Assembly (NCBI RefSeq): GCF_002127325.2
Contig: NC_035438.2
Coordinates: 147,139,207-147,203,206, forward strand
DNA: 64,000 nucleotides
Source of the DNA: Helianthus annuus
Lineage: Eukaryota > Streptophyta > Magnoliopsida > Asterales > Asteraceae
Direction of reading: 5' to 3'
Shown here: in pieces, positions 23,517 through 33,071 of the stretch
How the letters are laid out: every line of letters starts with the position of its first letter
Position numbering within the stretch: the stretch's first letter is position 1
Program-made: the position numbers and the translations under genes
Notes under the pieces: generated by a model
Told to the model about the DNA's origin: nothing
The model's database searches: none
Seen by the model: the letters and a program-made list of their open reading frames with translations, nothing else

Positions 23517-23848
23517 GGGGATGGTTCAAATGAAAACCACTTTTATTGTGAAAACTCGAAAACTAACTAAAATAGCCTAAAAAGCACACCAAAAATTTTT
23601 TTCAATTTTTTTTATAAAAATCGCAGGTTTTTTTATATAAAAAAAATTCAAAAAAAAATTGTAGTACACATACACATGTGTAGTATTACACATGTGCACT
23701 ACAAATTTTTTTTTTTTTTTTTTGAAAATTTTTTTAATATATTAAAGGTGGCGAAAATTGGTATGCAAAAAAAATTTGGTATGTTTTTTTGACTTTTTAA
23801 TTAGTTTTCAAGTTTTCACAATAACTAGTGGTTTTCATTTGAATGTTC

Positions 23849-23851
<3 letters not shown>
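23517..23851. mobile_element. Foldback MITE-like element, TA target
   Basis: 335 bp with terminal inverted repeats: left GGGGATGGTTCAAATGAAAA continuing to the GTGAAAAC region; right is its near complement ending CATTTGAATGTTCCCC. TA dinucleotides flank both ends inside TA microsatellites. The centre holds further inverted sequence (GTAGTACACA / TGTGCACTAC). No ORF. A non-autonomous DNA transposon; superfamily not determined. Confidence 0.75.

Positions 23852-23918
<67 letters not shown>
23852..23918. repeat. (TA)n microsatellite
   Basis: About 66 bp of uninterrupted TA next to the foldback element. Probably an expanded target. Confidence 0.97.
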
Positions 23919-23921
<3 letters not shown>

Positions 23922-23924
23922 CAG

Positions 23925-24692
23925 GTAGAGGTTCCTGTAAAAAAAAGTTTTTTTTTTGTGAGAAAGGTAAGAAAGATTCTACACCATTAGATCAAACTAA
24001 TGGTTGAGATCATAATGGCAAAATTGTAAATAATGTTTACTATTAAACATGTTAATTTTTTAGATTAAGGGTATATAGGTAAATTTAACATTTTTAAATT
24101 AAGAAACTAACATTAATGCACATGTAATTTCCCTTCGTCTTTTTTAAACGTCAATAACTAACTTTTTATACGTAACTTTTAAAAAAAATTACACCGTAAT
24201 AACAACGAGCGTTTTTTTATGTTTAATATGAGTACCATATTGCTATACATATATTGAGAAAAAATATGTTTCGATCAGATGTTTAGTCATTTAGTCCGTG
24301 AATGGTGTTATATACTTATTGAATTGTGTTATATACTTACTGAATGGTGTTATATACTTGCTGAATTGTGTTATATACTTGTTGAGTGGTGTTATATACT
24401 TACTGAATGGTGTTATATACTTGCTGAATGGTGTTATATACTTACTGAATGGTGTTATATACTTGTTGAATGGGGTTATATACTTGCTGAATGGTGTTTA
24501 TAGAGATCTTTAAAAAAAATCCAGTTCCTATAATTAAGGTGGCGGTTATGAGAAGTTTTTAATTAATTGAATTAATGATAAAATTACTTATTTACCCTTT
24601 TGAATTAATTTAGATTTAGGACACATGTCATTTCCACAATATTTCTCACCTTTCTCACACTTTTAACTTTTTTTACAATAACCTTACCCATT
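23925..24692. mobile_element. Second foldback element with internal minisatellite
   Basis: Imperfect terminal inverted repeats of about 50 bp: left AGGTAGAGGTTCCTGTAAAA through GTGAGAAAGGTAAG; right, in complement, GGGTAAGGTTATTGTAAAA through GTGAGAAAGGTGAG. Similar AATTAC bases lie outside both ends. It carries the 21-bp minisatellite. No transposase. Superfamily unknown. Confidence 0.6.
24298..24500. repeat. 21-bp minisatellite
   Basis: About nine tandem copies of a unit like GAATGGTGTTATATACTTGC plus one base. Because 21 is a multiple of three, two overlapping frames stay open (heptapeptide repeats). I do not consider them genes. Confidence 0.92.
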
Positions 24693-24716
24693 AATTACAT
24701 ATCTAACTAGGTTAAT

Positions 24717-24735
24717 GCCCGCGTAATACGCGGGC
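24717..24735 (-). other. Helitron terminal hairpin
   Basis: GCCCGCGTA-A-TACGCGGGC, a perfect palindrome with GC-rich stem, six bases inside the CTAGT terminus. In Helitrons this hairpin acts as the rolling-circle termination signal. Confidence 0.75.
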
Positions 24736-25519
24736 TTCAACCAAAACCATAATATTTACTTTAAAATGAAATGTTGTGTACACATACATACATTGGAAGA
24801 AAAAAACAGAAAACTATTCAAATGCCGAAAAAAACTTCCTTGTAGACTACATTTGTTGTTTTACTCGTTACATATTTCGGTACATTACACTAAATATGGG
24901 TGTCAATTCGCACCCAGAAAAATCCATTTAGTTAACAGATTAAATATAAAATTTCTTCTTACTTGGGCAAACCGTTAAGCGGGTCAAGAAGAGCTTTCGT
25001 TTCAACAGACTTTTCATAAAGTTAATCACAGGTATAAATTTATTGATTGCTTAGGATTCGTGTTTAAAAATTACTTTGTAAAAGGAACAATAATCACTTT
25101 CATCAAATAACTTCAACAAATGGCATCATACCTAAAAGGAACAAAATATTATAAATACTTATATTTATTAATAAGCCGTGTATAATTATTAATTATAAGT
25201 ATATAAATTATCTGACTCACTATTCAAGATTAAAAGTTCCAAATGAAATGGTGGCATGACACATGTAACTGAAGCATCGACACATGAACCATTTTTAGTA
25301 AAATTTCAACATTGGTAAGGAATATGGGATGCATGGCGGACTTATCCATAGTCGTGGATGGACAGGGATACCACTTGAAAAAAAAACTAATGTATATTTT
25401 AGGAAACAAAATCCGACCGCACCCCTGAAAAATATGGTTGAACGCTTCATCCGCACCCCAGCAATCATGAGTTTCATGATATTTCTCTATTTCATCCTCT
25501 GCACACCAAAATTGTGTCT

Positions 25520-25520
25520 A

Positions 25521-25573
<53 letters not shown>
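25520..25573. repeat. (ATT)n microsatellite
   Basis: About 18 uninterrupted ATT triplets. Any ORF through it is poly-Ile and spurious. Confidence 0.97.
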
Positions 25574-25576
<3 letters not shown>

Positions 25577-25689
25577 ACATTAAATTGAGTGATAAAAAAC
25601 ACTATAATTAATCCTTAAAGAATGTGACATACCCGCATGTCAGCTCAATCAAAGTGAGCAATTATGTCTGGTATAACACAAACTTGCTC

Positions 25690-25950
25690 ATATAATGAGG
25701 TGTCTTTTGTAATATCTCGCTCGGTCGCTCGGTCCCATGTAATGTTGTTGAGCTCTTTATTAACCTTCAAAAGAGTTCTTAGACAACTATGTTATCCTCG
25801 GACATACGAAAGCACACCTCGACTAAACTTGAGACAGTGCACAAGCCAATGTCTGCATACATTTCAAGGTGGAGGTTGCTTTACATTTAACTGTTTGACC
25901 TTGAGTACGCAACGCCCGAGCCCTCTCAGAGCACGCAACGCCCTCCAAGC
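25690..25950 (-). pseudogene. IQD (IQ67-domain) exon fragment
   Basis: After an acceptor TTTTCAG at 25951 the minus strand encodes AWRALRALRGL, then after a frameshift KCKATSTLKCMQTLA and, after another shift, RMSEDN. This is the order of the plant IQ67 domain (RRALRALRGLVRLQ, QA.STLKCMQTLARVQ, RRIRMSEEN), which binds calmodulin on microtubule-associated scaffold proteins. The intron position within the IQ67 domain also fits. Frameshifts and stops make it a pseudogene. The lower limit is approximate. No other IQD exon is seen nearby. Confidence 0.75.
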
Positions 25951-26036
25951 CTGAAAACAATATTAGCAAAGAGATCAAAAAAATGTTTTATAGCTTTTTA
26001 AAATGGAGGTCTAAAGTTCATGAGATAATATTTTAC

Positions 26037-26229
26037 CAAGTGCCATATGGATGGCTGAATCTCGGGATGAAGCCATTTCTTCTGTGAATTTTGCAGATAA
26101 ATTGGTAGTGGATGTCAAGCAAAACTGATTACTACAATTTGCATGTGTGAGATTCATCAAGAGAACAGAAGGTATCATACTCTCACCCCAGGCAAAACGT
26201 CTCACCTCTTGCAGTGCATCCTTATAATC
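26037..26229 (-). pseudogene. Unidentified exon-like fragment
   Basis: 193 bp, fully open in one minus-strand frame (starting DYKDALQEVRRFAWGES), bounded by acceptor CTTCATAG and donor GTAAAATA. Composition and the precise splice signals suggest a real captured exon, but I do not recognise the protein family. No membrane segment or catalytic motif is obvious. It sits between the IQD and SDH1 fragments on the same strand. Confidence 0.45.
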
Positions 26230-26985
26230 CTATGAAGTATGAAGTAAAACATCCTACTATATTCAATGCATCCTAAAAACGAACCTTAGAGAAGTTTTCT
26301 TTATCGCTCATAAGAGAATCCAGCATATTAACAAAATAAATATATGAAAAACTCATAGGCTCATCGTACAAAAGTCAACTTTATTATGTCAAGTTCTGCC
26401 CTCTTTTCCAGCAATTGAAAAACTCATATTAACTTGTGACAGAATTAATAGTCTGTGACGAAAGTAAGAACCAGACCCAGACCCAGACGGGTAGGGTTTA
26501 TATCAAGATGATTCAACTACAGAAACGTGTTGGCACAAATAGACACCGTATCACACCGGGTCGGCAGCGACCCGGGCACCCGACCCTTCCACTTGTCTAA
26601 ACGGAGTGACCCAACAATGTTGAATAGGTCACCCATCTCGATCCCATCGTCACGTTGCATACCCTTGAAAATTCATTTGTTCATCACGAATTGAAGAGAT
26701 ACCCAGATGTGATTAATCCGAATAGAGCTGAATTTGAAGAAAGAACTCAAGAGTTTGCAAGTTTATGTTAATCATAAAAGAAAATAAAAGACCAAGACAT
26801 ACCTTTAAGCTTTGCCGTATATATAAATGAAACACCTGATGACCTTCTCCATGCTAATGCTTATCCACTGTTGCATGAAAAACCTTGCTATCAAACCATG
26901 AGGCGATAACAAATTAACATATCCTTCATGCTTCCTTAATGATAATCAATATTCAAAAACATGTATTATATGTATCAAAATAAAC

Positions 26986-27100
26986 CTGAGCAGTGACAGT
27001 GTGTGATCGAGTCGGTAAGCAATATTAAATCCATGCTCAGACAGCCATATATCAACTCGAAGTCCAGCACTTCCTGCCCTAACCACCACCGCATCATAAA
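26986..27100 (-). pseudogene. SDH1 exon fragment (succinate dehydrogenase flavoprotein)
   Basis: A 115-bp exon between acceptor TTCATGCAG and donor CAG|GTTTAT encodes YDAVVVRAGSAGLRVDIWLS followed by EHGFN and, after an apparent short internal deletion, a HTLSLL remnant. This matches the FAD-binding N-terminus of mitochondrial succinate dehydrogenase subunit 1 (YDAVVVGAGGAGLRAAIGLS, EHGFNTA..., SHTVAAQ). The dinucleotide-binding GxGxxG motif is damaged (R and S replace two glycines). Only this exon is recognised. It is a non-functional captured fragment. Confidence 0.75.
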
Positions 27101-27630
27101 CTGCATGAATATATACAGACATCCACATATGAGATATATTCTTGCTAAAACACTTAAACACAATTTGGGTTCATAATAATTCAACTAATTATGGCCGTGG
27201 TAATTTTAATTGGCCATGTATCGTGTGTCACACTTCCACAATGATCAGGTGGTACAATAATTTACCCTTCATAAAATTATCTAAATTACCAAAAAGCCCC
27301 TTAAAGCACCAGCTATGTAGGTTTTTCTCATGCAAGCAATCTTGTTAATGCTCCTCGACTCCTATAGTGGACATCATTACCAGAATGGTCATTCAGATGC
27401 AAACTCAGGGTATTCAGGTAAACTACAATGGTTACAATGGTTATTATGGTCAATGTTTATATTTTCAATACTATTGTAGTGGACATCATTACCTTCTCGT
27501 AATCATCTTTAACAATTATATTAGTTGCAAAAAATGTTATGGGCCAATCCGGCCCATATATATTGACTGGTACAAAAACTTACCCATTTTGACCCATTAC
27601 CCGCCCGGTCAATGAACTAAAGAAAACTAC

Positions 27631-28623
27631 CCAAGGGCGGCCCGGCTGATCTAGCATCCATCTGGCAAGAAACACAGCCGCTGCAGTGATATTTGATGGA
27701 ACAAATACCAAGAAATTATAGTCAATCAGGGTCAACTCAGCCAGATAACTTGCCAAACACTACAATTCAAGACTCGGGCTCTAACAAAAAGTAGAAAACA
27801 ACAATTAAAACTGCGAACAAAAAGGATTATTAAACCCACATTACAAGCAAAGAGACAATATGTACCTGATGGGAAGCTTGTGCTGCTCTTATAAATCTCC
27901 TGCAAACAATAAGTATTCATAATGGTGCTCTCTTTACAAATAACGTACGCAAAACATAACTTTTTTACGCTTACCTGAGAAATATTTGTGATGTTCGTGG
28001 TGAAAGGTGAAAATTCAAAATGTTCAGAACTTGACTCTCCATTTTCAGAACCTACAAAACTTATTTGACTAAATACTCTGATGATATAGTTAAATAAGTT
28101 ATACAAGAGTCAAATAATTATAGAAACTAAACCTCTTATTTTGTGTAAGTACCGTCTATGATGCTACAAAAATCCTCAACACTTGGTGCAATGGTTTTTT
28201 CATATTTCCTTCAAACGAAAAGTTTTGTTAATATAGTAAGAAGCACCGAAAGATAGTTTAATGCAAGAAAAAAAAGATGTTAGAGCTTACGAAGCTATTA
28301 GCATACAAATGATGCCTAACAGTTGAAGTTTTTGTCGTTCAATATAGTTTTTAGAAAGAAACATGTCAATGAGATAAATCGTGCGATGGAGTGTGTATGG
28401 CTCCGGTTTATATTCCACACTTACCTGAAAGTAAAAAATATACACACGAAAAACAACTATTGATTCGAACCTAACTCAACTTTTTATCAGCCCGTTTAAG
28501 ATTAAACAAACAACCCAAATCGACCGATATATAACTTATAAGTAAATGGGTTAAAACTAATTTCGTATAAATAGAAGTAAAACTAACCTCTACAAGCCAA
28601 TCAACTAAGACTCCCCTCATACT
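27631..28623 (-). pseudogene. A-type cyclin gene fragment, six exons (CYCA2-like)
   Basis: Six consecutive cyclin-box exons with splice signals and compatible phases: 28588-28623 (SMRGVLVDWLVE), 28291-28424 (VSVEYK..., IERQKLQLLGI), 28133-28208 (KYEKTIAPSVEDFC), 27975-28051 (VLKMESQVLN), 27866-27899 (RFIRAAQAS) and 27631-27780 (YLAELTLIDYNFL, VFLARW). A-type cyclins activate CDKs in S/G2 in the nucleus; the wording is closest to the CYCA2 group as I recall it. Two in-frame stops (Glu to TAA near 28136-28138; TAG at 27760-27762) kill it. N-terminal and last exons are absent. A short duplication (about 28604-28690) lies just upstream of the first exon. Confidence 0.8.
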
Positions 28624-29299
28624 CTGAGTTACATAAGACACTTGTTTAAAACTAAGACTCCCCTCAACTAATGCACTATAAGACGTTTGTTTAAAACTAA
28701 AAGTTCCAAAGTACAAATTGTATTTAAGGAAAAAAAAAGAATTATGTTAAAATGCCAGATAAAATCCAGTAAATACATGAGGATAGCAGTGCTATCAAGC
28801 TGCATATTTGTTAACTTACTCAACAAATGCTTGAATTGTTTCAGTTGCAGTATCTCCAAAAAATTCAAGATATGGCTGCCATATAAAGTTACCATATAAT
28901 TTTAAATGCAGAAATGACCAAATAATATTCAACTATCGTAAACTTGATGAATATTCAGTTCAGTTTTATGGGTTTTACCATTTGTAGACCGAGAACCTGA
29001 ACTCATATAAAATGCAAATTACAAGACCATAAGCATATATATTCATCCTGATATCGATATTGAGTCACTGGTCCATTCAACTTCAACCAGGCAGCAACCA
29101 CCTATCACCATCAAGGCCCAGACCTGTAGAATTCAGAAATGAGTAAACCAAAACCCATCTAATTCTTTAGAAATTATATGAGACCCGACAATAAAAAAAA
29201 AAGATGACTAACGAACAAAATCAACTTCCATATGAGTTTAAATTACAGCCTACTTGTAACATCACCACTACAAACATTATCCTTTTCTTAAAGCTAAAA
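28624..29299. other. Unassigned upper part of the Helitron region
   Basis: AT-rich. One exon-like minus-strand stretch lies at about 28818-28878 (frame PYLEFFGDTATETIQAFVE, then GTAAGT) and another possible exon starts after TCTACAG near 29126. I cannot assign either. The Helitron 5' end should be here but is not identified. Confidence 0.4.
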
Positions 29300-29560
29300 T
29301 GTAGCACCTCGTAAAATCGTGTCCAATGATGTGGTGACACGTGTAATAAACCCTAATAAAGTCAAACGTTGACTATGAGGGACTAATTTTGTCAAAAATC
29401 GAAAACCATGATTATAGAAGGACTGAAAGTGTCAACATGCCTAAACTAGGCCCCTGAGTGACCTTATACGGTGTCCGTATTCTCAAATGAGCCACTTGTC
29501 GGATGAGAGGAGCCGTTTGCGTAATTATGTGAAAGTTTGCACGTCAAAGGGTTAAGAGTG

Positions 29561-30196
29561 TCAACATGTTAATTCTTACCTCTGAGTGACCTTTTAACAT
29601 ACCGAGAGCTTCATTATGTTTCATCATATTCTCGGGAATGCCTAATATTGGCTATGCAAGGCTTTTATGCCAATAAGTGATGTTGCGCGCAAGTTTGTAA
29701 GTTAGAGGGATTAAAAGTGTCAACATGTTTAATTATACCTCTGAATGACCTTTTAACGAACCCGAAGCATCGTGATGTATTATAATACTCTCAAGAATGC
29801 CTAACATGGACTAGATAAGGCTTCGATGCTATTAAACGATGATATGCGCAAGTTTGCGCATTAAAGGGACCAAAAGCGTCAACTTTTGAATCTACGCCTT
29901 TCGGTGACCATTTAAGAAAACGGGAGTGTAGAAATAACTAAACACATGCTTTGGAATACCCATTAGGGTCCATGGAAGGCTTGGATATGATTAAATGACA
30001 TTTCGCGCTACTTTGTGCGATTAAAGGACTAATTGCGTCAAACGCCAAAAATATACCGATTCGTATGGTATCGAACCTTCCGGAATATGATCATAAGGTA
30101 AACATGCCCTAGATATCCTTTACATAGCTTAGAAATAGGCTTAGAGGTGTTTGGTGCGCAAAAATAAACTTATTTGATCAACAGGGGCTAAAAGCG
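29561..30196 (+). repeat. 159-bp tandem repeat in LTR-I
   Basis: The marker GTCAA recurs with its T at 29561, 29720, 29879, 30038 and 30197: four intervals of exactly 159 bp. Units have diverged strongly but keep the same order of motifs (GCGCAAGTTTG, GGGAC...AAAAG.GTCAAC, GAATGCC.A). An extra partial unit starts at 29432. Confidence 0.8.
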
Positions 30197-30764
30197 TCAA
30201 AAAGTGCCTAAGTTTGCATTTTCGCGCATATCTTACGTTCTGAATATATCTGGGCATCCAAAATTTATGTAAGCATTAAAATATTTTATTTTAGTGTTCG
30301 GTATGATAATATTTCATTCGTCGCGTTGGATCGTTTTTCGCGTCCGTTCGTGTTTCGTCGTAATTAGCCGAACAACGCGACGGTACGACCAAACGAAACG
30401 ACATCCGACATGTTTTTGAGCATGTTTTATGTTCCCTATGCTTAGGCATCATTGTAGAGCCTTGAAAATGGCTTAACGGGCTTTAAACATGTCAAATAAG
30501 GGCTTAAACACATGCAGGGACCAAAACTGCAACTTCTGCAAGTTGTTTGATCTGTGCAGGCCGTAGCCTACGCCCCCAGCAGCGTAGCCTACGCCCAGGT
30601 CTAGGCAACTTTGTTTTTTTTGCTTGCAGCCCACTCCATTCACTTCTTAACCAATCAAAAACGATTCCTTGGGCTCCAAATCAAGTTGGACAGCTGGGGT
30701 AACACCTGTAGTGATCCTAAAGATCCATCTAACACTTGTCTCAATCCAAATCATATCCAAAACC

Positions 30765-30772
30765 TATAAATA
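30765..30772 (+). promoter_or_regulatory. TATA box of LTR-I
   Basis: CCTATAAATAG on the plus strand, which sets the orientation of this LTR. Confidence 0.6.
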
Positions 30773-31449
30773 GTTCAAGCTTTCATTCATTTCATTGCAC
30801 AATTCTCATTCTATCATCACATCTCTCAAATCTGGAGCTTCCAAAGCTGAATCGAACTTGTATTCTTGTAGAAAAGTTAGCATGGACCCTTTGTAAGTAC
30901 CTTAGCCCACCTTATAGTTCAGTTTCATAGTTTTATAAACCGAAATGTCACACCCCCAAAATCCACATGCGGAGTATCACCGCTTGGAGGTGTGACTGAC
31001 TAGGATCAAGCCACCAATCATATAGAACAATGTAAATAGTAAAAGTAAATGTAATTAAACCAAACCAATCCATATGAAAGGTGTTCCAAAACATAAGTAT
31101 AATAACAAAGTTTAGCGGAAGCGTATGAGTAAAAGCCCATTCACAGATAGAGTATGTAATGTCATAATGTTTAAATCAAGCATTCACGATCCTTGTCCAC
31201 AACGACCGCGCCTTCTAGTGTAAGCTCCATGTATACCTAACGACCTGCAAGGCATGTAACAGAGAGTCAACAACTAGTTGAGCGAGTTCACAGTAAGTAA
31301 GTTTGTTATAGTAAGTTCCTTTTGTAACGTGTGGCTCTACTGGGCCGACAGTATGTTCTATTGGTGGGGGCTTCCCATAATTGCATATACACCAAACTAT
31401 TTGTAACCATAAGTGTTCTTCTTAATCTGAGAACGGTAGTACGTACAAG

Positions 31450-31680
31450 GTTTACGTAGGCTTTACGTAAGTGTCCTTCACAACCGAGGACAGTGGTACG
31501 CGGGGGTTTACGTAGGTTTTACGTAAGTGTCCTTCACAAACCGAGGACAGTGGTAGGTGTAAGTTTACGTAGGTTTTACGTAAGTGTCCTTCGCAACCTG
31601 AGGACAGTGATGAGTACAAGTATACGTAGGTTTTACGTATGTATCCTGCGCATCCGAGGACGATGGTAGATAGTCTAGTA
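31450..31680. repeat. 56-57-bp tandem repeats in TE-D LTR
   Basis: Four copies of a unit with TTTACGTAGG, TTTTACGTAAGTGTCC and CGAGGACAGTGG. Marker starts at 31451, 31507, 31564 and 31621. The same block is at about 48500-48735 in the 5' LTR. Confidence 0.88.
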
Positions 31681-32049
31681 ACAGTGTAAGTACAGGTATC
31701 TATTCAATCTCATTTCTTCAATCCCATCCCCAAATCCCGGGAATCCCATGCCTTGGTAAGAGTGTGAACTCACCTTGGTTTGCTCGGTATGTTATTTCTT
31801 CTAGTGTTAATTTATGATTAGGTCCGTTACACACGACCTAGGGTACATTGCACATAAACCCAATGTAAGTGTTTACGTTCAATTAGGGTTTACAAGTCCT
31901 TGATGTCCAAACAACTGTGATTCGTGTGATAGTTGTGTACAGAATGATAACACACAGATTGTTCGTACATACAGCATCATAAGTAAACTCAGACTTTTCA
32001 AGCATTAACAGAACTCGAAGTATGTATCATTACTACAATCCGGATCATG

Positions 32050-32730
32050 TATTCAATCAAAAATTCAGACAATTCATCGACAAAAGTCGGATCATTCATC
32101 AAGCATAAAGCTCAGACAAGGCATCAAGGCATAAAAGTTCCGACAGGGCATTAAGCATAAAATTCGGACAATAGATAACAAGTAAAAAGTCGGACCATAT
32201 ACAACAAGCAAAATTCAGACCTTGTAACATCATATAAAGTTCGGACCTTTTTTTTATATCTTTCAAAAAAAGTCGGACCCCCTTATAACTTTCAAAAAGT
32301 CGGACCTCCTTATCTTTCAAAAAGATCGGACTCTTTAATCATACAAAAGTCGGACCTCATATGATTATCACAAAGTCGGACTCAACATTAACTCATATAA
32401 ATCGGACCATTCACATATCATAAACTCGGACAAGGCACTATATTAAGCATTTAAAAGTCGGACCCTTCTCTTTATTCATAAAAGTTCGGACCATGTTAAG
32501 CCAATAAAGGTCGGACCTTTATTTTCATGCTAAAAGTCGGACCCCCTTTATGATCATACAAAAAGTCGGACATGGTATCATACTATAATTCAGACTATTC
32601 TTTAAATCATAAGAAACTCGGACTCCTTCATATACATAAAGTTCGGACTCTTGTTTAATTAATAAAGTTCGGATAGCATCAAGTAAACAAAGCTTGGACT
32701 TTACATGCAATCAAGAGTCGGGCCAACTAT
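32050..32730. repeat. AAAGTCGGAC dispersed-motif array
   Basis: About 25 occurrences of a decamer close to AAAGTCGGAC (variants AAAGTTCGGAC, AAACTCGGAC, AAATTCAGAC) every 20-35 bp, separated by unrelated AT-rich spacers. Duplicated at about 49125-49795. Spacing is irregular, so it is not a simple tandem repeat. Confidence 0.85.
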
Positions 32731-33071
32731 CAATCATGCGAACATTCAACTTCATTGCAACAGTTATGTTTTTACGATCAAGAAACCCTAGTTTTCATAT
32801 ATTCAAAGTGCAGTAATCTAATCAGCAAATCAAACATCTCTATCTTACAAGCATTTCATTGTCAAGCATTTGATTACACTACTAATCACAAACCATTTCA
32901 CAATAATCAGAATTGACCAAAACACAGAGCCATTATATGTAGAACTAGGGTTTTGCATGAATCACATAATCAAAGATTAACAACAAGAAATCATAAAACG
33001 ATTACCTTGGATTGATTCTAGATAAAGAGAGGAATCAAGAGTGATGATTGAGAGCTTGTGCCAATGATGAA

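Larger units (their letters stand above)
24706..29299 (-). mobile_element. Helitron-like element with captured gene fragments
   Basis: The 3' terminus on the minus strand is CTAGT at 24710-24706, followed by T, preceded 6 nt away by a GC-rich perfect hairpin (24717-24735). This is the classic Helitron 3' end. Upstream on the same strand lie exon fragments of IQD, SDH1 and A-type cyclin genes plus at least one unidentified exon, with introns retained. The 5' TC end is not located. 29299 is only the outer limit, set by the next LTR. No Rep/helicase seen, so it would be non-autonomous. Confidence 0.65.
29300..30945 (+). repeat. LTR-I: plus-strand LTR cut by TE-D
   Basis: Begins TGTAGCACCTCG at 29300. 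It has a TATA box (TATAAATA, 30765-30772) followed by a typical leader, and breaks at 30945 where TE-D starts. The rest must lie right of the window. The interior holds a 159-bp-period tandem array. The segment at about 30100-30440 is homologous, in inverted window orientation, to about 52840-53160 in the TE-F LTR. No coding sequence. Confidence 0.65.
30946..33071 (-). repeat. TE-D 3' LTR, left part
   Basis: Plus strand starts TGTCACACCC. It matches 48004-50134 closely. It contains the 56-57-bp repeat block (about 31450-31680) and the AAAGTCGGAC array (about 32050-32730). Interrupted at 33071 by TE-E. No genes. Confidence 0.9.

Noticed and set aside
24279..24513. Overlapping ORFs with WCYIL or GVIYLLN repeats
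   Set aside because: Produced by the 21-bp minisatellite; both frames open simply because the period is a multiple of three.
28818..28878. Exon-like stretch with donor GTAAGT upstream of the cyclin exons
   Set aside because: Open in one frame but without recognisable similarity and not matching the expected preceding cyclin A exon; kept only as an unassigned note.
29561..30196. CRISPR-like regular spacing
   Set aside because: Units are diverged 159-bp tandem repeats in a plant LTR, without short identical repeats, unique spacers or cas genes.
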